From positions 1 to 24,091 of the IMG/VR virus record IMGVR_UViG_3300032579_000073: DNA of 24,091 nucleotides. One strand, given 5' to 3'. The DNA comes from a virus. How positions within the stretch are numbered: position 1 is the stretch's first letter; each line of letters opens with the position of its first letter. Shown piece after piece: positions 1 through 5,811 of this stretch. Below the pieces are notes generated by a model. It was not told the origin of the DNA. It did not search any database and saw nothing but the letters and a program-made list of their open reading frames with translations. A program made the position numbers and the translations under genes.

Positions 1-516
1 AATACGCCATTACGCATTGCTGGCTTTATTGCTCAATGCGCCCATGAATCCGGTGGGTTTAAATTTACCGTTGAAAATTTGAACTATTCGGCAGCTGCAT
101 TGCGAGCTATATTTGGCAAATACTTTCCCAATGACGAATTGGCTAACGAATTTGCTCGGCAGCCGGAGCGCATTGCTAACAAAGTTTATGCAAACAGAAT
201 GGGGAACGGCGATGAATCTTCGGGAGATGGTTGGAAATATCGCGGTCGCGGCCTTATCCAAATTACAGGGCGCGACAACTATACGTCCTTTGCGACTGCT
301 ACTGGCATCAATGCTATCGACAATCCTACGATGGTCGAAACTCCTACTGGCGCTACTTTGTCTGCTGGTTGGTTTTGGAATAGCCGGAATCTTAACGCTT
401 ATGCTGATGCGGGAGATTTTCAATCTATGACTAAACGCATCAATGGCGGCGTAAATGGCATTGAGGACCGATCTGCCAAATACGACGCATTGAAAAAATA
501 CTTACAAGTTACTTAA
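1..516 (+). CDS. Endolysin, GH19 chitinase/lysozyme-like (5' truncated)
   Basis: Phage lysis enzyme expected to cleave peptidoglycan glycan strands at the end of infection. The frame is open from base 1, so the N-terminus lies outside the window; 171 codons are visible and perhaps 20-40 residues are missing. An HESGGF segment at bases 43-60 carries the Glu expected to be the general acid of family GH19. A GRGLIQITGRDNY segment near bases 244-288 is the characteristic second block of phage GH19 lysozymes. No signal peptide can be judged without the start. The gene ends convergently with the leftward operon, overlapping the next gene by 8 bases. No holin or spanin is visible, so the rest of the lysis cassette probably lies to the left. 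Family assignment is strong; exact bond specificity is not shown. Confidence 0.9.
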   Translation, partial: NTPLRIAGFIAQCAHESGGFKFTVENLNYSAAALRAIFGKYFPNDELANEFARQPERIANKVYANRMGNGDESSGDGWKYRGRGLIQITGRDNYTSFATATGINAIDNPTMVETPTGATLSAGWFWNSRNLNAYADAGDFQSMTKRINGGVNGIEDRSAKYDALKKYLQVT

Positions 517-724
517 AAAGTGAATTGAATAAATATAAAAAGTAAGTAGTAACGCCGACGCAGCAAATTATTTTGTACCAAAAATAACGAAATGGACTGG
601 GTTTATCTTCGCCAAGCATGACTTTTTGCCAAGCGATCATGTCAATATCGCGCTCAATGTAAATTTGCTTTGGCTCATATTTCAGGCCAATTTTTACTTT
701 ACCGGTGTTGTAAGGTACATTCAT
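509..724 (-). CDS. Small single-pass membrane protein, unknown function
   Basis: A 71-residue protein that I do not recognise. The start is supported by a GGGAGA ribosome binding site just upstream of the ATG on the minus strand. Residues about 48-69 form one hydrophobic segment (YKIICCVGVTTYFLYLF), preceded by a polar, charged N-terminal half, so a C-terminal membrane anchor is likely. It is the last gene of the leftward operon, one base after the preceding gene, and converges on the endolysin gene with an 8-base overlap. It could be a membrane-associated replication or lysis accessory, but a single segment and leftward transcription do not make a good holin case. Confidence 0.55.
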   Translation of the reverse strand: MNVPYNTGKVKIGLKYEPKQIYIERDIDMIAWQKVMLGEDKPSPFRYFWYKIICCVGVTTYFLYLFNSLFK

Positions 725-725
725 T

Positions 726-1166
726 TTATCTCCCTAATTGTCGAAAGTTTTTAATCCAAAGTACCGCGCAAGGCTCCATGTCTTGCCAATCGTCCCGGTC
801 CTTGCGCCCCCGGAATCGAAAACCTTTCACATCATCAAAGTCTTGTACAACAGCGTACCAAATCCCGTCCGTAGCGTTGACAATCATAATGAAGGGTAAA
901 CCCGTAGTTTCATAAAGCTGTCGAGCTGATTGCCATTTTTCGAGCGAAATAAAGAATCCACCAAACCGAGCAAAATCAGCCATAGAATATTTTGGGCTTT
1001 TAATTTCCATCCAGCTCGCAATGAAATTCTCGCGCATGATTGCAAAATCGAGTTTGTATTTGATTGGCAACTTAACGCATTTGCAATTCCACAAATCCTC
1101 AACACGCTCAATAACATCCAATTCGTTATTAAGGTCATGTTGGGTTTCATATAAAGGTCGGCTCAT
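726..1166 (-). CDS. PD-(D/E)XK nuclease-like phage protein
   Basis: 146 residues. I recognise no exact family, but the middle reads KLDFAI (D40) followed 14 residues later by WMEIKSP (E54-x-K56). This is the D...ExK signature of the PD-(D/E)XK nuclease fold, and a Glu-rich helix (residues 15-23) precedes it as in many such enzymes. The later IMIVNATDGIWYAVV and RGRKDRDDWQD segments look like core strands and a basic patch. The ATG overlaps the stop of the upstream replication gene by 4 bases (ATGA), so translation is coupled. Position in a replication operon fits a role in processing phage DNA or degrading host DNA. The fold call rests on a short motif only. Confidence 0.6.
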   Translation of the reverse strand: MSRPLYETQHDLNNELDVIERVEDLWNCKCVKLPIKYKLDFAIMRENFIASWMEIKSPKYSMADFARFGGFFISLEKWQSARQLYETTGLPFIMIVNATDGIWYAVVQDFDDVKGFRFRGRKDRDDWQDMEPCAVLWIKNFRQLGR

Positions 1167-1633
1167 ACATCACCTTTTTGAATACCAAGTGCTTGTTGAT
1201 ACTTTTCGATTTGTATAAGATTCAATTTCTCGCCGCTTTCGTGCCTCTCCTTGAGCTTTTTAGCCCAAGCCTTAGGGTCGTATGTACCTACCGACGTTTT
1301 CGGGGCTTGTAGGGCGGTTTCCGCCATTTTGCGTAATTGCTCCGAAACGATACTTGGATCAGCTTTCGGGGGCGGCAGCTGTAACGCAGCATATTGCGGT
1401 GCATTTCTGCACAAAGCGCGAAACTGGAGCATTGATGGTGGCCTATCTTCAGGCAGGTTTTCCAATGCAAACGCAATCGCGCCTGAGTGACCGCGAAAAC
1501 CGCCGAGGCATTCGCACCATTCGGTTTTTACGTCAGCAATAGAAATTTTTTCGTAACGACTGGTGAACTCCCGACCATAAACAACTGTCAACTTATCAAA
1601 AATTCTGTCAATCCAAGGTAAAGGCAAACTCAT
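1163..1633 (-). CDS. Lambda P-like replication protein (helicase loader candidate)
   Basis: 156 residues. The N-terminal half shows the layout of phage replication protein P: IADVKTEW, then a helical segment, then an RPPSMLQFRALCR block resembling the LPSPGQFVAWCRE block of lambda P. The C-terminal half is Pro/Lys-rich and helical. By analogy it would bring the host replicative helicase to an origin-bound initiator. Context supports this: it lies directly after the YdaU/O-like initiator with a 4-base ATGA overlap, as lambda O and P lie side by side. Overall similarity is weak by eye, so it could be another helicase-loader type; no Walker motif is present, which argues against a DnaC-type ATPase loader. 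Confidence 0.6.
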   Translation of the reverse strand: MSLPLPWIDRIFDKLTVVYGREFTSRYEKISIADVKTEWCECLGGFRGHSGAIAFALENLPEDRPPSMLQFRALCRNAPQYAALQLPPPKADPSIVSEQLRKMAETALQAPKTSVGTYDPKAWAKKLKERHESGEKLNLIQIEKYQQALGIQKGDV

Positions 1634-2382
1634 TTTGATAACTCCTTAAATTCCGAAAATATAATTTCCTGACTGGGAATGTCGATGATGTTGCTTCGCT
1701 TTCCCCTAAATTCATCCATGCGCAGTTGATCTTCCCTTTGCTTACGCGCCCAAGCTGATTCTTTAACCGGTTGTCCAAGTGACTTGTCAGCAACCCATTC
1801 GGCCTTGAATCCTCTCCACCCTCTTGCAGCACATTCCGACAATGCTTGCTCAAGTGTCCAACCAGCTTTGTCAGATTCCCGTTGAATAGATTTGATGACC
1901 GTTTCGGTTATTGCTGCACGACTCAGTTTTCTTTGAGCAACAAATGCGTCCCAAACTTCGGGTGATACGCCTTCAGGCGCTTTTATATTTTGTGTCTTGG
2001 GTCTTGTGTTATGTGTCTTGGGTATTGGGTTATGTGTAGCATTGCTTTCGCACTCCGTTCGCAATGCGTTCGTATCCCATCTTTTCATAGCAGAACGTCG
2101 TGCCTTCTCGCTTTTTTCATTAACGGACTCAATTTCTTTTAGCACTCGATCCGAAACCCAACCCTGTCGAGTTTTCTTAAAAAATTCTTTTAATACGGAC
2201 GCAATGCTTTCGCTATGCGGACGCATACGAATAATCTTTGCTATTTCATCGGGGTCTAGCGGAAGTGGTTTTTCGTGAAGGTAAGACCAATCAAGCATTC
2301 GCCTATATGCTAGGTCCTCGAAAAAATCCAAATGCCCTGTATGGCTTTGGTAATCCCCGATATTGAATTGGTAATAGTGCAT
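1630..2382 (-). CDS. YdaU/DUF1376-family phage replication initiator (O-like)
   Basis: 250 residues. The N-terminus has the family's opening pattern (hYYxFxIGDYxSHTGHL, then AYRRMLDWSYLHEKPLP), a winged-helix DNA-binding module found in prophage O-like initiators. A low-complexity Pro/Thr/Asn linker (about residues 115-131) separates it from a C-terminal helical part. The start at 2382 is fixed by the family N-terminus, although the preceding bases are an oligo-T stretch plus GGGCC with no purine-rich ribosome binding site. The stop overlaps the P-like gene (ATGA). The linker DNA contains 21-bp direct repeats, so the origin may lie inside the gene as in lambda O. A terminator-like RNA fold lies immediately upstream, suggesting regulated expression. 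Confidence 0.85.
   Translation of the reverse strand: MHYYQFNIGDYQSHTGHLDFFEDLAYRRMLDWSYLHEKPLPLDPDEIAKIIRMRPHSESIASVLKEFFKKTRQGWVSDRVLKEIESVNEKSEKARRSAMKRWDTNALRTECESNATHNPIPKTHNTRPKTQNIKAPEGVSPEVWDAFVAQRKLSRAAITETVIKSIQRESDKAGWTLEQALSECAARGWRGFKAEWVADKSLGQPVKESAWARKQREDQLRMDEFRGKRSNIIDIPSQEIIFSEFKELSK
1981..2037. repeat. Iteron-like 21-bp repeats with A+T-rich patch: candidate replication origin
   Basis: TGTGTCTTGGGT occurs at 1991-2002 and again at 2012-2023. The full 21-bp units (1991-2011 and 2012-2032) differ at two positions, and a third unit begins (TGTGT at 2033-2037) before diverging. A TTTTATATTTT patch at 1981-1991 adjoins them. The period equals two helical turns and the repeats sit in the linker part of the O-like initiator gene, the same arrangement as lambda ori (iterons plus an A+T-rich unwinding region inside O). 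Origin function is inferred. The alternative is simple low-complexity linker coding sequence, which is common in YdaU genes. Confidence 0.5.
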
Positions 2383-2391
2383 AAATGGCCC

Positions 2392-2471
2392 AAAAAAAAG
2401 CCCTAGTTAGCATCCTCACCTTTTGGGTGTTGGCAGACTCGCGTGTACGAGCAGGATGCTAACTAGGACTT
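2392..2471 (-). terminator. Terminator-like three-way-junction RNA before the O-like gene (element A)
   Basis: On the minus strand, AAG plus CCTAGTTAGCATCCT pairs with AGGATGCTAACTAGG plus CTT to give a 19-bp stem (2453-2471 with 2398-2416) containing one U-G wobble. It sits on a run of eight U (2399-2392), the layout of an intrinsic terminator. The head is not a simple loop: it holds CTCG/CGAG (2438-2441, 2448-2451) and CACC/GGTG (2417-2420, 2426-2429), making a three-way junction. A further hairpin, ATTCCT-GCCA-AGGAAT (2481-2496), lies just before it in the leftward direction. The U run ends 9 bases before the O-like start codon, so read-through must be controlled, or a promoter lies elsewhere. 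On the plus strand there is no T run. Confidence 0.75.
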
Positions 2472-2510
2472 ACACGAGAAATTCCTGCCAAGGAATGCGG
2501 TAAAGATATA

Positions 2511-2789
2511 TTATTTTCTAATATTTTGCAACATGGCTATTGCGTCATCGACGGAATTAACCCGGACCACTAAGCCGCCGCGCCAATTACTCAGATACTT
2601 CAGCTGGTGATCGGTATATCTTGCCTTCTCGCTAGATTTCACTTCAACCAAAATGGTTTGTCCCTGTGTTGCAACCATCAAATCGGGAATCCCATTGCCA
2701 ACTTTGGACAAGTCATAAACGTCAGCGCCCATCAAACGTAAAGCTTTTACGATTTCTTTTTGGTTTTCATCAACCCGTTTTGCATACAT
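2511..2789 (-). CDS. VRR-NUC-type nuclease
   Basis: 92 residues from the ATG at 2789, a start chosen because the family fold begins near this point. A TTG at 2840 in the same frame would add 17 hydrophobic residues of doubtful value. The motif order GIPDLMV (D36), TILVEVKSS (E49-x-K51) and a downstream TDHQLKYL (Q62) is typical of small phage VRR-NUC enzymes of the PD-(D/E)XK superfamily. Such proteins cut branched or flap DNA and are common in phage replication modules. It is the first gene of the leftward operon, reading from the divergent early promoter region. No strong ribosome binding site is seen before either start, so the start is uncertain while the family is fairly secure. Confidence 0.8.
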   Translation of the reverse strand: MYAKRVDENQKEIVKALRLMGADVYDLSKVGNGIPDLMVATQGQTILVEVKSSEKARYTDHQLKYLSNWRGGLVVRVNSVDDAIAMLQNIRK

Positions 2790-2810
2790 AGGGAATGCCG
2801 TAATAACGAA

Positions 2811-2870
2811 AATACAACAATCTAATACTTTTCTGCACAAAGTCTAATACTTGTATATAATAGAACTCAG
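2811..2870. promoter_or_regulatory. Divergent early promoter/operator region
   Basis: An A+T-rich gap between the leftward nuclease gene and the rightward annealing-protein gene. TATAAT at 2856-2861 is a perfect rightward -10 box, with only a poor -35 match near 2833. On the opposite strand TATTAT (2857-2862) could serve leftward transcription. TCTAATACTT is repeated at 2821-2830 and 2843-2852, 22 bases apart (two helical turns), and AATACAACAAT at 2811-2821 recurs at 5094-5104 in the next promoter region. These look like operator sites for a phage regulator that is not in the window. The regulator is inferred. Confidence 0.6.
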
Positions 2871-2905
2871 TAGCACTTCGCTACATTATCACGAAAGGTA
2901 ATCAA

Positions 2906-3460
2906 ATGACTACATTTAACGATCTTCGCAAGATCAATGTTTCAGAATTTACAGAAAAAAAAGGCAATCTAAGCTATTTGTCTTGGGCTTGGGCTGTCGA
3001 TACTTTATTGCAGCACGATCCGATGGCGACTTGGGAATTTACCGAGCCGACATATTTCGGCGAAACCATGATGGTGTATTGCTCAGTTACGGCCTTTGGC
3101 AAAACCATGAAAATGCACTTGCCTGTGATGGACAACAGAAATAACGCTGTCAAAAGCCCTGACTCGCGCAAAGTCAGCGACGCAATGATGCGCTGCCTTG
3201 CCAAATGTATCGCTTGTTTTGGCATCGGTTTGTACATCTATGCTGGCGAGGATTTACCAGTAGAGCCGGAACCGTCCGAAGATGAGCTGGGCGAATTGAC
3301 AACCAAAATCGAAAGCTCAACGTCCGTTGACGAATTGGTTGAAATATTTACTGTGACCAAGGCAAAGTACGCCAAACATCCAAATATCGTCGCAACTGTG
3401 CGCGATTTGTGTGGCGCTCGCAAAAATGAATTACTTTCAACTGAAGCGGAGGTTAAATAA
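2906..3460 (+). CDS. DUF1071 single-strand annealing protein
   Basis: 184 residues. The opening (FNDLRKINVSEFTEKKGN, LSYLSWAWAVDTLL) and the later DAMMRCLAKCIACFGIGLYIY block are the DUF1071 pattern. These proteins are regarded as Rad52-superfamily single-strand annealing recombinases that anneal complementary strands during phage recombination. The acidic C-terminal third is probably an interaction tail. Translation starts after a CACGAAAGG ribosome binding site. The stop overlaps the next gene's ATG as TAATG, coupling it to an exonuclease, and SSB follows two genes later. This is the classical recombinase, exonuclease and SSB grouping. The family is recognised confidently; the annealing role comes from family knowledge. 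Confidence 0.85.
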   Translation: MTTFNDLRKINVSEFTEKKGNLSYLSWAWAVDTLLQHDPMATWEFTEPTYFGETMMVYCSVTAFGKTMKMHLPVMDNRNNAVKSPDSRKVSDAMMRCLAKCIACFGIGLYIYAGEDLPVEPEPSEDELGELTTKIESSTSVDELVEIFTVTKAKYAKHPNIVATVRDLCGARKNELLSTEAEVK

Positions 3461-4164
3461 TGAATATTTACTTTGACATCGAAACTGTACCGGCACAATC
3501 ACCAGCTGCGATTGAATTGCTTAAAAAAGACATCGAAACAGAAATCTCAGCAATAAAATCACCGGGCAATTACAAAGACGAAGCCAAGATTGCCGAATAC
3601 ATCAAAATTAAAACTGATGAAATTACGGCAGCTGCGGATGAGAAATATCGCAAAACGTCATTTGATGGCGGCATGGGTCAGATTTGCGCGATCTCATTTG
3701 CGGTCGATGATATGCACCCGTACAACATTTACCAAGAAGATTGGACCAAAGAATCGGAAATCATCCATGAATTCTATGGTTATCTTGACGATTATTACAA
3801 TCCAAGCACCGATCCTCGTCCAGTATTTATTGGTCACAACGTGGTTGGTTTTGATTTGCGATTCTTATTTCAGCGCTCAGTCATGTTGGGAATCAAGCCG
3901 CCATCATTTATTCCATTTCATGCTAAACCTTGGGATCAATCGGTATTTGACACGATGGTTGCGTGGGCCGGTGTAGGCAATCGGATCAGCATGGATAAAC
4001 TATGCAAAATCTTTGGCATCGAATCCAAGGGCGAGCTGGACGGCAGCAAGGTGTGGGATTACGTTCAGGCCGGGAAGATTGAGGAAGTGGCGGAATATTG
4101 CGGCAAAGATGTCGAGCGCACCCGCGCAATTTACAAACGATTGACATTTCAGGGGTCAAAATGA
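3460..4164 (+). CDS. DnaQ-fold 3'-5' exonuclease (DEDDy, PolB-exonuclease-like)
   Basis: 234 residues. All expected acidic motifs are visible: YFDIETV (D6, E8; Exo I), IGHNVVGFDLRFL (N127, D132; Exo II) and EYCGKDVERT (Y213-x3-D217; Exo III, DEDDy type). The enzyme would degrade DNA 3' to 5' with two metal ions. The sequence resembles the predicted stand-alone exonucleases related to the PolB proofreading domain. A 35-residue Lys/Glu-rich helical insertion (about residues 25-65) follows Exo I. It overlaps the annealing protein upstream (TAATG) and the next small gene downstream (ATGA). The pair probably acts as the phage recombination exonuclease and annealase, although most such partners are 5'-3' enzymes, which makes the polarity here worth noting. 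Confidence 0.85.
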   Translation: MNIYFDIETVPAQSPAAIELLKKDIETEISAIKSPGNYKDEAKIAEYIKIKTDEITAAADEKYRKTSFDGGMGQICAISFAVDDMHPYNIYQEDWTKESEIIHEFYGYLDDYYNPSTDPRPVFIGHNVVGFDLRFLFQRSVMLGIKPPSFIPFHAKPWDQSVFDTMVAWAGVGNRISMDKLCKIFGIESKGELDGSKVWDYVQAGKIEEVAEYCGKDVERTRAIYKRLTFQGSK

Positions 4165-4355
4165 ACCGTGAACTATTACAGCAAGCACTAGACAGGAAAG
4201 CTGATAACGCTCGTGAACTAGGTTTGGATTATGAGCCTGAGCAAGACTGGGACTTACTGAAAGCAACTCAAGAGTCCCTTTGTGAGCACATGGCACGAAT
4301 TAAAGAGTTGGAAGCACAGATAGCCAAGCTGAAGGAGAAAAACAATGAGCGTTAA
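4161..4355 (+). CDS. Small coiled-coil phage protein
   Basis: 64 residues from the ATG at 4161, preceded by AGGGG (4151-4155) and overlapping the exonuclease stop as ATGA. An upstream in-frame start would lie wholly inside the exonuclease gene and is unlikely. The C-terminal half (EHMARIKELEAQIAKLKEK) has a clean heptad pattern, so a short coiled coil is likely. The N-terminal half is charged and helical. It overlaps ssb by 11 bases. Function unknown; the position suggests a small accessory of the recombination/SSB module. Confidence 0.65.
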   Translation: MNRELLQQALDRKADNARELGLDYEPEQDWDLLKATQESLCEHMARIKELEAQIAKLKEKNNER

Positions 4356-4788
4356 CAAAGTAATTTTAATTGGTAACTTAGGCCGCGATCCTGAATTGCG
4401 TTATTCACCCGGCGGCGATGCCATTGCAAACTTTAGTATCGCTTGTACCGAAAAGTACAAAGACAAAGCTGGTCAGGCCGTAGAGCATACTGAATGGATC
4501 AACATTACCATATTTGGGAAACTTGCCGAAATTGCCGGGGAATACCTAAAAAAAGGCGCACCAGTTTTCATCGAGGGTAAAATGCGTACTGAGAAATATA
4601 CGGACAAATCCGGCATCGAAAAGTACAGCACTAAGGTTATTTGCCAAAACTTTCAAATGCTGGGTAGTAAAGCAGAACGGTCCGAATCACCCCGACAATC
4701 GGCAGCGACGGTAAACGACGCAAGGAAGTACGCAGCTGCTACTGGGGGCGAAGGATTGGCGGATATGGATGACGATATTCCATTTTGA
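4345..4788 (+). CDS. ssb: Single-stranded DNA-binding protein
   Basis: 147 residues. The OB-fold core starts NKVILIGNLGRDPELRYSP and continues through EHTEWINITIFGKLAEIAGEYLKKGAPVFIEGKM, the standard bacterial SSB pattern. A short flexible linker leads to an acidic tip, DMDDDIPF, which in bacterial SSBs recruits replication and repair enzymes. It coats single-stranded phage DNA during replication and recombination and could present it to the annealing protein and exonuclease encoded just upstream. The start is preceded by GGAGAAA inside the small coiled-coil gene. The length is slightly shorter than typical host SSBs because the linker is short, as is usual for phage copies. Confidence 0.97.
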   Translation: MSVNKVILIGNLGRDPELRYSPGGDAIANFSIACTEKYKDKAGQAVEHTEWINITIFGKLAEIAGEYLKKGAPVFIEGKMRTEKYTDKSGIEKYSTKVICQNFQMLGSKAERSESPRQSAATVNDARKYAAATGGEGLADMDDDIPF

Positions 4789-4845
4789 TTTACCGAAAGC
4801 GGATGCTGGTTTAAATAGTGTTTTCCAGTGCAGCGAGTAGTGACA

Positions 4846-4861
4846 CCCCGGAAAGACGGGG
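4846..4861 (+). other. GC-rich hairpin after ssb (possible weak terminator)
   Basis: CCCCG, a 6-base loop, then CGGGG, followed by ATTTCT. It lies 57 bases after the ssb stop and 26 bases before the secreted-peptide gene. The T content after the stem is poor, so termination would be weak; it may instead protect the upstream mRNA end. Confidence 0.35.
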
Positions 4862-4887
4862 ATTTCTAAACTTTGAGGAGCAGTGCC

Positions 4888-5013
4888 ATGAAAAAAGTAA
4901 TCGCAATTGCGTTGTTTTTAGCATCAGCATCAGCATTTGCAGCTTGCCCACCATACACAACCTATGGATGCACACCAATGCCCAACGGCAAAATGTCTTG
5001 CGGCTGTAGATAA
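4888..5013 (+). CDS. Small secreted cysteine-containing peptide (41 aa)
   Basis: ATG at 4888 follows GAGGAG (4875-4880) at 7 bases, one of the best ribosome binding sites in the region. The N-terminus (MKKVIAIALFLASASAFA) is a textbook signal peptide: Lys-Lys, a hydrophobic core and an AFA-A type signal peptidase I site after residue 18. The mature part is only about 23 residues, with four Cys (residues 20, 28, 38 and 40) and several Pro/Gly/Tyr, so disulfides in the periplasm are likely. The Cys at +2 is not in a proper lipobox. I do not know the family. It lies between the ssb hairpin and structured element C, so it may form its own small transcription unit. A role in superinfection exclusion or envelope modification is a guess. 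Confidence 0.7.
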   Translation: MKKVIAIALFLASASAFAACPPYTTYGCTPMPNGKMSCGCR

Positions 5014-5019
5014 GTCAAC

Positions 5020-5081
5020 GGGGAATCCTTGTCGAGCTGGTATCTCAAACTACCGAATCCTTTCGTGGGCAGGGATTCCCC
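5020..5081 (+). ncRNA. Structured RNA element C (three-way junction candidate)
   Basis: The outer stem pairs 5020-5033 with 5068-5081: nine perfect pairs (GGGGAATCC with GGATTCCCC) continued by five pairs that include two G-U wobbles. Inside are GGTA/TACC (5039-5042 with 5051-5054) and a small CGAA-TCCT-TTCG hairpin (5054-5065). The wobbles pair only in plus-strand RNA. It starts 6 bases after the stop of the secreted-peptide gene. No T run follows, so it is not an ordinary terminator. GAATCCTT occurs twice (5023-5030 and 5055-5062). Confidence 0.55.
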
Positions 5082-5093
5082 ACCTTATGCACA

Positions 5094-5147
5094 AATACAA
5101 CAATGTATTAGAAATTTGTTGCATAGGTTATTGGGTAGATGTATTAT
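5094..5147 (+). promoter_or_regulatory. Promoter with operator-like motif before gene 5188-5502
   Basis: TTGCAT (5119-5124), a 17-base spacer and TATTAT (5142-5147) form a sigma70-type promoter with a good -10 and partial -35. AATACAACAAT (5094-5104), followed by GTATTAGA (5105-5112), mirrors the early promoter at 2811-2852, where the same 11-mer is followed by the inverted form of that octamer. A shared regulator is likely but not shown. Confidence 0.6.
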
Positions 5148-5187
5148 AAAACCGTAGTAAAGATCAACACACGAAAGGAAGATCAAA

Positions 5188-5502
5188 ATGAAATACGCAA
5201 ATTTCTTTGGTTACAGCGACATTGACCCCTATAAGGTTATTCGTGTCGTTAGCGAAAAATGTTTGGAAGTGCAAGAAATGATTGCCAAGCTCGACGAAGT
5301 AGCGTTCAAGCCTGAATTTGTCACCGGCGGTTTTTCGGCAATTTGTGTAAACCAGTATGAGCAAAAGTGGAATATCGAAAGCGATGTAAATGGTCGCGTA
5401 ATTCGGATTCGCTTGGGTAAAGATGGGGTTTGGAAAGATCGGGATGGTAGAAAATTTGGATTGTCTGACCAGCCTTGCAAATTTTACGATTACAACTTTT
5501 AA
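5188..5502 (+). CDS. Hypothetical early phage protein
   Basis: 104 residues with no recognised domain. It starts after CACGAAAGGAAG, the ribosome binding sequence shared with the annealing-protein gene and the small membrane peptide gene. The protein alternates charged helices (EKCLEVQEMIAKLDE) with strand-like segments (IRIRLGKDGVWKDRDGRKFG), so a small alpha/beta fold is likely. It has no signal peptide or membrane segment. It is the first gene behind the promoter at 5119-5147, an early or middle-gene position. Function unknown. Confidence 0.75.
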   Translation: MKYANFFGYSDIDPYKVIRVVSEKCLEVQEMIAKLDEVAFKPEFVTGGFSAICVNQYEQKWNIESDVNGRVIRIRLGKDGVWKDRDGRKFGLSDQPCKFYDYNF

Positions 5503-5507
5503 TTTCC

Positions 5508-5521
5508 GGGGCTACGGCCCC
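5508..5521 (+). other. GGGGC-UACG-GCCCC hairpin
   Basis: A perfect 5-bp GC stem closed by a UACG tetraloop on a C-G pair, an exceptionally stable UNCG-type loop. It lies between the stop at 5502 and the CACGAAAGG ribosome binding site at 5524. Only two T follow, so it more likely marks an mRNA stability or partial-termination site than a full terminator. Confidence 0.5.
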
Positions 5522-5539
5522 TTCACGAAAGGAAAAATT

Positions 5540-5614
5540 ATGAAAGACTTATTAATTTCTGTGGTTGGCTGGCTTTTAATTTTGCTCCCTATCGTTGCAT
5601 GGTGGATCAAATGA
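5540..5614 (+). CDS. 24-residue single-pass membrane peptide
   Basis: ATG at 5540 follows CACGAAAGGAAAAATT, a strong ribosome binding site of the phage's own type. The peptide is almost one hydrophobic helix (LLISVVGWLLILLPIVAWWI) with an N-terminal Lys-Asp and a C-terminal Lys. Its stop overlaps the next ATG as ATGA. The strong initiation site and the coupling argue that it is translated. It may insert in the inner membrane or act mainly as a translational lead for the next gene. No family recognised. Confidence 0.6.
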   Translation: MKDLLISVVGWLLILLPIVAWWIK

Positions 5615-5811
5615 AAATATCCACTCCGGCATTTCCTACATGGGTGGGTAATCAAGACATGGCCCCGGGCATGACGCTGCGAGTTTATATTGCGACCGCA
5701 GCATTGCAGGGGTTTTGTGCTAATCACGACATGGACAAAATCACCATCGGTCAGGCCGCAGATTGGGCATTTCGCATGGCGGATGAAATGATAAAAGTGA
5801 GCAATAAATAA
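5611..5811 (+). CDS. Small phage hypothetical protein
   Basis: 66 residues from the ATG at 5611, which overlaps the membrane-peptide stop (ATGA) and follows GGTGG at 7 bases; an in-frame ATG at 5599 is less well placed. The pattern GMTLRVYIATAALQGFCANH followed by an AADWAFRMADEMIK helix resembles a widespread family of small phage proteins that read GMTLRDYFAxxAL...YxxADAML. Their function is unknown. The stop overlaps the next start as TAATG, so it is coupled on both sides. Confidence 0.7.
   Translation: MKISTPAFPTWVGNQDMAPGMTLRVYIATAALQGFCANHDMDKITIGQAADWAFRMADEMIKVSNK

Noticed and set aside
10-423. 137-codon minus-strand frame opposite the endolysin
   Set aside because: The plus frame is a clear GH19 enzyme; the minus frame is a Ser/Arg-rich shadow.
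509-724. Holin
   Set aside because: One hydrophobic segment at the C-terminus and leftward transcription opposite to the endolysin.
1991-2037. CRISPR-like short repeat
   Set aside because: Only two full units directly adjacent without spacers, inside a coding gene; iteron interpretation is better.
2398-2471. Integron attC site or tRNA
   Set aside because: The arms lack the RYYYAAC/GTTRRRY core pairs, and there are no D/T-arm consensus bases or an acceptor end.
2790-2840. TTG 2840 as the VRR-NUC start
   Set aside because: It adds a Cys/Phe/Ile stretch outside the family fold and overlaps the operator-like repeat at 2821-2830.
4846-5081. IS200/IS605-type element ends (paired hairpins around a small gene)
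   Set aside because: No TnpA or TnpB remnant, hairpins are not alike enough, and the enclosed gene is a normal small secreted peptide.
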